From Oscillospiraceae bacterium (GTDB taxonomy: Bacteria > Bacillota > Clostridia > Oscillospirales > Oscillospiraceae), in contig JAFSFK010000031.1 of assembly GCA_017435245.1 (NCBI GenBank), positions 1 through 9,884 of the forward strand: a stretch of 9,884 bases of DNA, given 5' to 3'. The translations under genes and the position numbers were made by a program. Shown in pieces: positions 1 to 6,055 of this stretch. The notes under the pieces are model-generated. The model worked only from the letters and a program-made list of their open reading frames with translations. It had not been told where the DNA came from and made no database searches. Every line of letters begins with the position of its first letter. The first letter of the stretch is position 1.

Positions 1-183
1 AGGGGGCTGTCGAAAATCTCTGATTTTCGACTGGGGGATTCGCAGTAATCGGTATCAGTATACGATGGTTTTATGCAAATTCGTACAGTATCCCCCCGTC
101 AGCGCTATGCGCTGCCACCCCCCTTTAGGCAAGGGGGGCTTCGGATCCTACGCCTAACCTTCTGCTCGATAAATCGGAATTTG
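1..183. repeat. Hairpin-rich intergenic repeat, left end cut by the window
   Basis: This non-coding stretch lies just 3' of degV. It holds three stem-loops: a perfect 10-bp stem at 9-18/22-31, a 6-bp stem at 100-105/109-114 (CAGCGC/GCGCTG), and an 8-bp C-run/G-run stem at 118-125/131-138. The G-rich left part and C-rich right part are in inverted orientation, so the whole forms a large imperfect palindrome. At 149-167 it carries a 19-bp tail identical to 6029-6047, and at 167-183 the minus-strand motif CAAATTCCGATTTATCG, which touches the degV stop codon. I see no reading frame worth calling. There is no U-tract after the G/C stems, so it is not a standard terminator for degV, though it could still stabilise or end the transcript. 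From memory, similar elements are widely dispersed in gut clostridia. Confidence 0.75.
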
Positions 184-1032
184 TTAATCTGAGTTCTTCT
201 TGAAAAACGCTACGGCTACGGCACCGGGGCCGGCGTGAGTACCGATAACACTGCCGATAACGGTGGTGCGCAGCGCTTCCGTACCGGCTTCCCACAGAGG
301 CTTGCTGTCCTCAATGTATTTTTTTAGAAGCACATCGGTTAGTCCGGTATACCCCAACAACACAGGACGGTCAAAATCCACGCCGCCGGCCTTGTTGATC
401 TGCTGAACCAGCAGGTTGTTGCCCTGCTTTGAGCCTCTGGCTTTGCCCAGCATCAGGATCTCTCCGTTCCGCACTGCCAATACAGGCTTGATATTCAGCA
501 GTGTTCCGGCAAAGGCCACGGATTTGGATACCCGCCCGCCACGCTTCAGGTATTCCAGCGTGTCCACCAGTGCCACGATGCAGATGTTTTTCTTTTCTTC
601 TTCCAGGCGATCTGCGATTTCCTTTGCGCTCAGACCCTGCTGCGCCAACTGCAGGGCCAGTTCTGCTAAAATCCCGGTACCGATGGCTGCTGTTTCACTG
701 TCCACCACATAGATGTTCTCATATTCGCCGGCGGCAATAACTGCGCTTTGGTAGGTACCGGAAAGGGTGGCTGCCAAGGTGATCACCACAGCACTCTCTC
801 CGGCTGCTGCTACAGCGGCAAACGATTCATCAAAGGCAGCAGGGGTGGCCTGACTGGTGCTGGGCATCACATCGGTTTCGATCAGCTTTTCATAAAACGC
901 CTTGTGATCGATGGTAACACCGTCGATATATTCTTCCTCACCAAAGTGAACGGTGAGGGGGACCACACAGACCTGTTCCTTGATTTCGGAAATCAGGTCG
1001 GCGGTGGAGTCTACAATAATTTTTACCTTCAT
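184..1032 (-). CDS. degV: DegV family fatty-acid-binding protein (FakB-like)
   Basis: This 282-residue protein has the usual DegV length and all the family landmarks I know: an N-terminal VDSTADL (7-13), TSQ in the STSQATP segment (59-61), the SGTYQSA loop (91-97), YLKRGGR (161-167), the IKP segment (181-183) and C-terminal GTHAGPGA (264-271) with H266. DegV/FakB proteins bind one fatty acid in a buried pocket. In the characterised systems they present it to the kinase FakA, which makes acyl-phosphate for phospholipid synthesis. TSQ and H266 correspond to carboxylate-binding positions in FakB proteins. No fakA (DAK-domain) gene is in the window, and genomes often carry several DegV paralogs, so the ligand and role are inferred. 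The gene starts 2 nt after the marR stop, with AAGGAG at 1039-1044 as ribosome site, so the two are almost certainly co-transcribed. Confidence 0.93.
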   Translation of the reverse strand: MKVKIIVDSTADLISEIKEQVCVVPLTVHFGEEEYIDGVTIDHKAFYEKLIETDVMPSTSQATPAAFDESFAAVAAAGESAVVITLAATLSGTYQSAVIAAGEYENIYVVDSETAAIGTGILAELALQLAQQGLSAKEIADRLEEEKKNICIVALVDTLEYLKRGGRVSKSVAFAGTLLNIKPVLAVRNGEILMLGKARGSKQGNNLLVQQINKAGGVDFDRPVLLGYTGLTDVLLKKYIEDSKPLWEAGTEALRTTVIGSVIGTHAGPGAVAVAFFKKNSD

Positions 1033-1034
1033 AA

Positions 1035-1487
1035 TTACTCCTTCATCTGGGGCAGACCCTTCTCACTGATAGTCTGCAAATTCTGGGTGATGGATCCCAG
1101 CGCATTGTAAAATACTGTGCGCTGCTCATCGGTAAGGTCTGCGCCGGCAAGCTCCACAGCCAGTGCTGCCCGGTTACGGACAAACTCCGCTGCCCGGATG
1201 CCGGCGGGTGTCAGCTTCAAAAGAGAGCGGTAAGCGCTGCCTTCCTTCTGGATCAGCCCCTTTGCTTCCATAACCGAAGCGGTGCGGGAGACCTCTGCTT
1301 TATCCCGTCCGCAGTACTCGCAAAGCTTTGCGGCGGTGATGCCTTCGGGAAAACGGAGCATAGTGGTCAAATAAATGGAATGGATGCCCTTAAGATCATA
1401 CTTTTCCATCTCCTCGGTGGCAATTTTATGCCAGCATCGGGATATTTCCGAGATCGCTAAAGAAAATTTTTCAAACCGTTCTACCAT
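1035..1487 (-). CDS. MarR family transcriptional regulator
   Basis: This 150-residue protein has the MarR size and fold pattern. There is an N-terminal helical dimerisation part (about 1-30), a winged helix-turn-helix with helices around 34-46 and 51-79 (LCEYCGRDKAEVSRTASVMEAKGLI reads as the HTH plus recognition helix in two parts, 55-79), a wing around 80-92 ending in LKLTPAG, and a long C-terminal dimerisation helix pair (96-145). MarR dimers bind short palindromes and usually repress their own operon until a small ligand binds. The promoter just upstream contains two matching 14-bp palindromes (1512-1525 and 1549-1562), which supports autorepression of marR-degV. The ATG at 1485-1487 is preceded by AGGAGG (1496-1501) at 8-nt spacing. 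Its pairing with a fatty-acid-binding protein recalls FabT, a MarR-family lipid regulator, but I cannot show orthology. The ligand is unknown. Confidence 0.92.
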   Translation of the reverse strand: MVERFEKFSLAISEISRCWHKIATEEMEKYDLKGIHSIYLTTMLRFPEGITAAKLCEYCGRDKAEVSRTASVMEAKGLIQKEGSAYRSLLKLTPAGIRAAEFVRNRAALAVELAGADLTDEQRTVFYNALGSITQNLQTISEKGLPQMKE

Positions 1488-1509
1488 TTGTTCGGCCTCC
1501 TGTCAGGAA

Positions 1510-1564
1510 ATGTTGACAAATCAACTTCTTGCAGTATACACACACCAAGTTGATTTGTCAACAT
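1510..1564. promoter_or_regulatory. Double MarR operator in a perfect 18-bp inverted repeat
   Basis: Arms 1510-1527 (ATGTTGACAAATCAACTT) and 1547-1564 are exact reverse complements over 18 bp, separated by 19 bp. Each arm contains its own 14-bp palindrome, GTTGA-N4-TCAAC, at 1512-1525 and 1549-1562, with centres 37 bp apart. One copy covers the -35 box; the other sits at the expected transcript start. Occupancy of either would block RNA polymerase. The shape and size fit MarR-family dimers binding two sites, so the adjacent MarR protein is the obvious candidate. A weaker TTTTGTCAAAA-like half site at 1566-1576 may be a third contact. Binding by this protein is inferred. Confidence 0.82.
1533..1561 (-). 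promoter_or_regulatory. Sigma-A type promoter of the marR-degV operon
   Basis: On the minus strand there is a consensus -35 TTGACA (1556-1561), a 17-bp spacer and a -10 TATACT (1533-1538). This puts the transcript start near 1526 and gives a leader of about 40 nt before the marR ATG. A second TTGACA lies 13 nt further upstream (1569-1574), but its spacing to this -10 is wrong. This is the strongest promoter match in the window, as expected for a promoter kept off by a repressor. Confidence 0.88.
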
Positions 1565-1578
1565 CTTTTGTCAAAATA

Positions 1579-1751
1579 CAAATTCCGGTTTATCGAGCTG
1601 ACGCTCGATAATAATTGAAAATGGAAAATGGAAAATGATTGTGTCGGCTACGCCGACGTTTTAAATTATTTTCCGAAGGAAAATACCACAATTTTCAACT
1701 TTCAACTTTCAATTCTCAATTCGCTCGTCAGAGCGTTAAATCGGAATTTAA
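1579..1751. repeat. MITE-like palindromic element with inverted termini
   Basis: The roughly 173-bp element between the marR promoter and the mrdA terminator has imperfect terminal inverted repeats: CAAATTCCGGTTTATCG at 1579-1595 and the minus-strand AAATTCCGATTTAACG ending near 1750. Inside the ends are small hairpins: 1591-1598/1603-1610 (TATCGAGC/GCTCGATA) and 1722-1726/1731-1735. Next come inverted arrays of 7-bp units: ATTGAAA, ATGGAAA, ATGGAAA at 1614-1634 on the left, and TTTCAAC, TTTCAAC, TTTCAAT, TCTCAAT at 1693-1720 on the right. The centre has two more stems, GTCGGC/GCCGAC (1643-1648/1652-1657) and ATTTTCC/GGAAAAT (1668-1674/1678-1684). It encodes no plausible protein. It resembles a non-autonomous mobile or dispersed element, but no target-site duplication is obvious. 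Confidence 0.7.
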
Positions 1752-1758
1752 AGAGAAA

Positions 1759-1785
1759 AACTGCGTGGGGCAATCCCACGCAGTT
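1759..1785 (-). terminator. Intrinsic terminator after mrdA
   Basis: A perfect 11-bp stem, AACTGCGTGGG/CCCACGCAGTT (1759-1769/1775-1785) with a 5-nt loop, lies 18 nt past the mrdA stop. Read on the minus strand it runs into TTTTTCTCTTT, a good U-tract. It should end the maf-mreC-mreD-mrdA transcript and separate it from marR-degV. Confidence 0.92.
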
Positions 1786-1803
1786 CTTGATTTAACAGCT
1801 ATA

Positions 1804-3867
1804 TCAGCTCAGGCGGTTTTCATAAGTCACCACGTCGCCTACTTCATCCACGTCGAAGTATACATCCAAAATGGATCGGGCAACGGATGCCACGGTATTA
1901 CCGTGACCGCCCTTTTCCACGTAAATAGCAATGGCGATCTGGGGGTCATCGGCAGGTGCGTAGCAGATAAACGCACCGTTATCGGAGTAGCCTCGGAATT
2001 CTTCAGCAGTACCGGTCTTGCCGGCAACAGCGATGGGATAACCCCGGAACTCCCGGTAGGCTGTACCGTTGGGGTCACTGGTAACCATCTGCATACCGGC
2101 TGAATATGCGGCAATAGCATCGGGAGAGATCTCAAACCGGTCTGCCACTGTGGGCTTGTTCTCTGCCAGCAGGGTCTGATAATCGGCAGAAACCACACGG
2201 TTCATAAAGGTCGCCTTGTAGCGCACACCCTGATTGGCCAGGGTGGAGGCATAAACACAAAGCTGCATCGGGGTAAAGCGGTTGTCGGACTGACCGATTG
2301 CGGCCAGGACCTGGTCGCCGATAAACCAGCCGGTATCATAGCCGGTGTAGAGCATAGCTTTGGTTTCCTTGTTGGCACGGTAACCGGTGGATTCCGGAAG
2401 CTCGATACCCGTAGGCTCACCCAGACCCAAATGCTTTGCGGTGGAATCCATAGCGGACAGGCTTAAACGGTCACCCAGCTCATAGAAATAATAGTTGCAG
2501 GAGACCTTCAGCGCATCTGCGGCAGAGAGGCTGCCGTGGGTACGTCCTGTAAGGCTGTAGATCAAACAGCTGGCGTACAGTCCTTCATATTTATTGAACA
2601 CACCGGCATCGTAGATCTCCTCGGTGGAGTAGGTCTTACCGGAGTTGATGGCAGCAATGAGGGTGGACATCTTATAGGTGGAACCGGGAGGATAGGCACC
2701 CATCAGTGCCCGGTTGAACAGGGGGTTATGCTCTGCCTCCAGCAGTTCATTGTAATCCTCGAAGAAATGGGTCAGATCGTAGGTAGGATAGCTGGCGCAG
2801 ACCAGCACCTGGCCGGTGGTTACATCGATGGCTACCACTGCGCCGCCTTCGGCATCGGCACCATCCTCGTCCTCGTCCTGGGCCTGCAGATTCTGGATAA
2901 CGTAAGCCAGCTTTTCCTCCGCAGCAGTCTGCAGATTCAGATCGATGGAGATCTCCACGTTGGAGCCGGCCTTGGGTTCCACCAGATACTCGGATTTTAC
3001 CAGCGTACCGTCGGAGGTAACAGTGTCCTCACGCCAGCCGTCCACACCGTGAAGATATTCTTCATAGGCCGCTTCCAGTCCGGTCTGTCCGATCTCGGCA
3101 TCCATCTCGTAGCCGTCAATGGTTTTGTAGTATTCCCACTGCTCCGGACTCATCGCACCCACGTAACCCAGAATATGAGCAGCGCAGGTGGTGTTGTATT
3201 CCCGGACGGTAGAGGCTTCAACAGCCATACCGGGAATATTCAGCTCCATAATGTCCGACAGGGCCTCATCGGAGGCATCGGACAGGAATACAAAGTTTGG
3301 CAGGGTGGGGATACAGTTACGCAAAGACATTTCATAGCGCAGACCGATGACCAGTCGGGCATCGTCATCAGACCATTCCGCCGGGAGGTTGTACCGCTCC
3401 CGGAGCTTCTTTACCAGCAGCGGGGCAGTAATGTCCGAGTCCAGCTCGTCTTCGGCAAGATAGGTCTGGAAATACCCCTGCCAAATGGAGTTATAATCGT
3501 CCAGGGTATAGGTGAAGGGACGTTCCCGGGAAATGGGGAAATGGTCCGTATATTCGATCTTCTCCTCCTGGCAAAGCTTGACCAGACGATAGAGGTAATC
3601 GTTGGTGCCGTCCGTATTGATCAAAACATAATGGTTCAGCACCAGATCATAACTGGCTCGGTTACCCACCAGCAGGTTGCCGTTGGTATCCAGGATATCT
3701 CCCCGGGCAGCCTTGATCCGGGTGAGGGTGGTATAGGTTGTGGTATTGTCCGTATTGCCGTTGGTCTGGATGATCTGCAGGTCGTACAGGGTATAGGCCA
3801 AAAAGCCGACGATGACGAGGAAGATCAACATCAATACACGGGAACGGAACCGACTTACTCTTTCCAT
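1804..3867 (-). CDS. mrdA: Penicillin-binding protein 2, class B peptidoglycan transpeptidase
   Basis: This 687-residue protein is anchored by one N-terminal membrane helix (about 11-31) and works on the outer face of the membrane, cross-linking new peptidoglycan during side-wall elongation with RodA and MreCD. A pedestal/dimerisation region (about 50-300) includes ARGDILD (54-60) and the conserved GQTGLEAAYEEYL stretch (260-272). The transpeptidase domain has all three active-site motifs: S396-T-Y-K399 (nucleophilic serine), S456-C-N458 and K617-TGT. The length is normal for clostridial PBP2. An acidic run, DEDEDGADAE (331-340), interrupts the start of the transpeptidase domain and is probably a surface loop. 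The ATG overlaps the mreD end by 13 nt, with GGAGG at 3874-3878 as a strong ribosome site at 6-nt spacing. It is last in its operon. Assignment to PBP2 rather than the septal FtsI/SpoVD rests on the mreC-mreD neighbourhood and the lack of a PASTA tail. Confidence 0.95.
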   Translation of the reverse strand: MERVSRFRSRVLMLIFLVIVGFLAYTLYDLQIIQTNGNTDNTTTYTTLTRIKAARGDILDTNGNLLVGNRASYDLVLNHYVLINTDGTNDYLYRLVKLCQEEKIEYTDHFPISRERPFTYTLDDYNSIWQGYFQTYLAEDELDSDITAPLLVKKLRERYNLPAEWSDDDARLVIGLRYEMSLRNCIPTLPNFVFLSDASDEALSDIMELNIPGMAVEASTVREYNTTCAAHILGYVGAMSPEQWEYYKTIDGYEMDAEIGQTGLEAAYEEYLHGVDGWREDTVTSDGTLVKSEYLVEPKAGSNVEISIDLNLQTAAEEKLAYVIQNLQAQDEDEDGADAEGGAVVAIDVTTGQVLVCASYPTYDLTHFFEDYNELLEAEHNPLFNRALMGAYPPGSTYKMSTLIAAINSGKTYSTEEIYDAGVFNKYEGLYASCLIYSLTGRTHGSLSAADALKVSCNYYFYELGDRLSLSAMDSTAKHLGLGEPTGIELPESTGYRANKETKAMLYTGYDTGWFIGDQVLAAIGQSDNRFTPMQLCVYASTLANQGVRYKATFMNRVVSADYQTLLAENKPTVADRFEISPDAIAAYSAGMQMVTSDPNGTAYREFRGYPIAVAGKTGTAEEFRGYSDNGAFICYAPADDPQIAIAIYVEKGGHGNTVASVARSILDVYFDVDEVGDVVTYENRLS

Positions 3868-4433
3868 ATGTCGCCTCCAATGGAACCGATTCGCAGAACG
3901 AGGGGGTACAAAACAGGTGCGGCCAGCATACTAAGACCTGCTGTGACACAGAAGCCCACAAACCGGCCGGGATAGGTCAAGCCCAAAAAGACGCCAATGC
4001 CGAACACTCCCATTTCATATAAAAACAGCGCCATACAGGTACACAGCATTGCGGCGCTGAAGCCCTTGCGCAGATAGCCCTGCCGGAACATACAGGCAAA
4101 AATGGCAAGGGCCGTGATCAGGACCATTGCATATGTGCCCACAGCGGTGCCGGAAAACAGATAGAGCAAAGAGCCGATGAGGGCAAACAGGCTGCCCTTT
4201 TCCGTACCCTCCATAATGCATATGAGGATAATGGCGCAGGGCACCAGTTCTGTGGTGGCACCAAACAGCCGAAACCGGCACAATATCACATCCTGCAACA
4301 GCGACAGCACCAGCAGGATCATTGCGTACAAAAACCATTTGAGGATGTTTTTACGCTGGATGGCGGTGATGTAGAGCTTACTGAGGAGGTTGACCTGAGG
4401 CTTGTCGGGTCTGAATTCGTACTTTTTTGCCAT
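3855..4433 (-). CDS. mreD: Rod shape-determining protein MreD
   Basis: This 192-residue polytopic membrane protein has a cytoplasmic N-terminal tail rich in K/R (1-32). About five hydrophobic stretches follow, near 33-50, 63-75, 80-115 (probably two helices), 126-150 and 158-182. MreD is poorly conserved in sequence, so the call rests on size, hydrophobic profile, the LQDVILCRFRLFG segment after the first helix (46-58) and the position between mreC and mrdA. It is an integral part of the elongasome and bridges MreC and PBP2/RodA. The start lies 5 nt after the mreC stop with only a weak GGGG-type ribosome site, so translation is probably coupled to mreC. Its 3' end overlaps the mrdA start by 13 nt. 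The N-terminal tail of about 30 residues before the first helix is longer than in typical MreD, so an internal start is possible, but I see no better one. Confidence 0.9.
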   Translation of the reverse strand: MAKKYEFRPDKPQVNLLSKLYITAIQRKNILKWFLYAMILLVLSLLQDVILCRFRLFGATTELVPCAIILICIMEGTEKGSLFALIGSLLYLFSGTAVGTYAMVLITALAIFACMFRQGYLRKGFSAAMLCTCMALFLYEMGVFGIGVFLGLTYPGRFVGFCVTAGLSMLAAPVLYPLVLRIGSIGGDIWKE

Positions 4434-4438
4434 TTTAC

Positions 4439-5269
4439 TTACCCCGCATTATAGTGGGTGATGATGAAAACCTGCTCCAGGCTGCCCACATCAGCGGCAG
4501 GCTCCAGCAGAGCATACTTGGCAACACCGGTATCGTCAAAGCCCGCATCCACCACATAACCCAGGATCAGATCCCGGGGGTACACGGTGGAACCGGTGGT
4601 GACTACCTGGTCATTATTACGGATGGTGGCGTCACTGGGCAGATAGTTCATACGCAGCAGGCCCTCCAGACCGGAGGAGTAGCCGCCCTGGACCATACCG
4701 TTATAGCCGGAGGATGCGATGTTGGCACTGATCTCCAAAGAAGAGTCCAGCACGGACTTGATCACCGCATAGTTGGAGCCAACCTCGCTGACAAGACCTA
4801 CCAGCTCGCCGTTGGCGGTGACAGCGCACATACCCACCTCGATATCCAGATTGGCACCACGGTTGATGGTAAAGGTATTGGTCCAGTCGGCAGAGCTGTG
4901 AGAAATGATGTAGGCATCCACATACTCAAAATCCTCCCGGGACTGGGTCAGCTCCAGCCACTGGCGCAGCCGCTCGTTTTCCCGGGCAATGGAATCGGCC
5001 TTACGGGCCTGATCCTCGATCTGAGCCAGCTCTTCCTTCAGCCGTTCGTTCTCTGCCAGAATGGTCTCATATTCAAACTTATAGCTATAGAATTGCTCTG
5101 CCTGATCCGTCAGCTGGCTGACACCGGTGCGGATGGGGGTCAAAATACCCTTGACCAGCATATCCGGGAAGCTCATTCCCGTCAGGGCACCGATGACCGT
5201 CAGCACCACTGCCAGCAGAATAGCGATGATCAGAACGACCCTCACTCGGTTAGTAAAAAAGTGTCTCAT
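4439..5269 (-). CDS. mreC: Rod shape-determining protein MreC
   Basis: This 276-residue protein has a short basic cytoplasmic tail, one membrane helix (about 11-30) and a coiled coil (about 55-108, with heptad-like LAENERLKEELAQIE at 71-85 and ARENERLRQWLEL at 95-107). The extracellular double beta-barrel domain (115-270) follows. Family landmarks are SEVGSNYAVIKSVLDSSLEI (161-180), DQVVTTGSTVYPRDLILG (220-237) and the closing PAADVGSLEQVFII (257-270). MreC dimers scaffold and activate the elongation complex and contact PBP2 directly. The ATG lies in a 4-nt ATGA overlap with the maf stop and has GGAGG (5277-5281) 7 nt upstream, so the start is secure. In many clostridia mreB sits directly upstream of mreC; here its place is taken by maf. 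Confidence 0.95.
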   Translation of the reverse strand: MRHFFTNRVRVVLIIAILLAVVLTVIGALTGMSFPDMLVKGILTPIRTGVSQLTDQAEQFYSYKFEYETILAENERLKEELAQIEDQARKADSIARENERLRQWLELTQSREDFEYVDAYIISHSSADWTNTFTINRGANLDIEVGMCAVTANGELVGLVSEVGSNYAVIKSVLDSSLEISANIASSGYNGMVQGGYSSGLEGLLRMNYLPSDATIRNNDQVVTTGSTVYPRDLILGYVVDAGFDDTGVAKYALLEPAADVGSLEQVFIITHYNAG

Positions 5270-5841
5270 TGAGATTCCTCCGTTAATTCAGGAGCAATGG
5301 TTTTCAGGATCTGACCCAGGCGGCAGACCGGCAGACCCATCACATTGTAGTAATCACCGTGCATTTTTTCAGCAAACAGAGCGGCACCGCCCTGAATGCC
5401 GTAGCTGCCGGCCTTATCCATCGGTTCTTTGGTGGCGATGTAGGCATAGATCTCCCCATCGGTAAGCTCCCGGAAGTGGATGTCGGTGATCTCGGTGCAA
5501 ACCTCACACCTGCCGTCCCGAAGAACAGTAAGGCCGGTCATCACCTGATGATCCCGTCCGGAGAGGAGCCGCAGCATACGGTAAGCGTCGGCTTCATCAG
5601 TTGGCTTACCCAGTATCTGACCGCCGCATACCACAATGGTATCGGCGGCAATGACCACGTCGCCGGGATCGTGAGGCACGGCTTCTGCTTTGGCACGGCT
5701 GACCCGTGCCACTTCTTCCCGTGCGGACTTATTGGGATCCATACTTTCGTCAATATCCGCTACACGGATAACAAAGGGGATCCGGAAAAGTCCCATCAGC
5801 TCCCTGCGTCGGGGCGATTGGGATGCGAGTATCAGTTGCAT
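5266..5841 (-). CDS. maf: Maf-family nucleoside triphosphate pyrophosphatase
   Basis: This 191-residue protein has the normal Maf length. Maf proteins hydrolyse non-canonical or modified nucleoside triphosphates (and dTTP/UTP in one subgroup) to the monophosphate and pyrophosphate. The motifs are ASQSPRRREL (6-15), the acidic DIDES (29-33), SRAKAEA (48-54) with K51, the catalytic AADT (65-68, D67), LGKP (77-80) and GSYGIQG (145-151). The R12/K51/Q150 combination fits the YhdE/BsMaf dTTP-UTP subgroup, from family knowledge. I chose the start at 5839-5841 over an in-frame ATG 81 nt upstream because MQLILASQSPRRR is the family N-terminus. It has AAGGAA 8 nt before it, and the longer form would run into the intergenic repeat. 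It overlaps mreC by 4 nt, the classic maf-mre arrangement. No convincing promoter is visible directly upstream, so it may rely on read-through from the U32 gene or on a weak promoter. Confidence 0.93.
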   Translation of the reverse strand: MQLILASQSPRRRELMGLFRIPFVIRVADIDESMDPNKSAREEVARVSRAKAEAVPHDPGDVVIAADTIVVCGGQILGKPTDEADAYRMLRLLSGRDHQVMTGLTVLRDGRCEVCTEITDIHFRELTDGEIYAYIATKEPMDKAGSYGIQGGAALFAEKMHGDYYNVMGLPVCRLGQILKTIAPELTEESQ

Positions 5842-5884
5842 TGAAACATTCCTTTTTTGTAATATAACTTCCCGATTAGCGATC

Positions 5885-6047
5885 CGTACCCAAAGGCCCC
5901 CTTGTGCAAAGGGGGCTGTCACGGCAACGCCGTGACTGGGGGATTGTACTGTACCGACATTTTACAACCCCTCCGTCAAAAATCAAAGATTTTGCCACCT
6001 CCCCTTACACAGGGGAGGCTTTGGTTTGTACGCCTAACCTTCTGCTC
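5885..6047. repeat. Hairpin-rich intergenic repeat, complete copy
   Basis: This palindromic element lies between the U32 gene stop and maf. The left arm starts CGTACCCAAAGG (5885-5896) and the right arm is its imperfect reverse complement, ending near 6032. Four stems are visible: 5897-5903/5909-5915 (C5TT/AAG5), a perfect 8-bp stem at 5918-5925/5929-5936 (GTCACGGC/GCCGTGAC), an A-rich stem at 5977-5984/5988-5994 with one bulge, and CCTCCCCT/AGGGGAGG (5998-6005/6011-6018). It ends with the 19-bp TACGCCTAACCTTCTGCTC (6029-6047) shared with 149-167. No gene is present. It would be transcribed with the U32 and maf genes if they share a message, and could act there as an RNA structure or partial terminator. 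Confidence 0.75.
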
Positions 6048-6055
6048 TATAGTGC

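Noticed and set aside
118..138. C-run/G-run hairpin downstream of degV as an intrinsic terminator
   Set aside because: The stem is strong but no U-tract follows on the minus strand; it is better explained as part of the repeat.
1614..1720. Short tandem repeats that could suggest a CRISPR or minisatellite
   Set aside because: Units are only 7 bp, without spacers, and form inverted arms of a palindromic element; no cas genes are near.
1639..2103. Plus-strand open frame of 154 residues
   Set aside because: It starts within the MITE-like element, crosses the terminator and then lies antisense to mrdA.
2536..3975. Long plus-strand open frame (479 residues) opposite mrdA and mreD
   Set aside because: It is antisense to a protein with all PBP2 motifs, has no recognisable domain, and its length follows from codon bias of the opposite strand.
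4427..5272. Plus-strand open frame of 281 residues opposite mreC
   Set aside because: It mirrors mreC almost end to end and has no family features; mreC is unambiguous.
5842..5922. Longer maf start at 5922 adding 27 residues
   Set aside because: The extension would be translated from the repeat element, has no matching ribosome site, and precedes the family-typical N-terminus.
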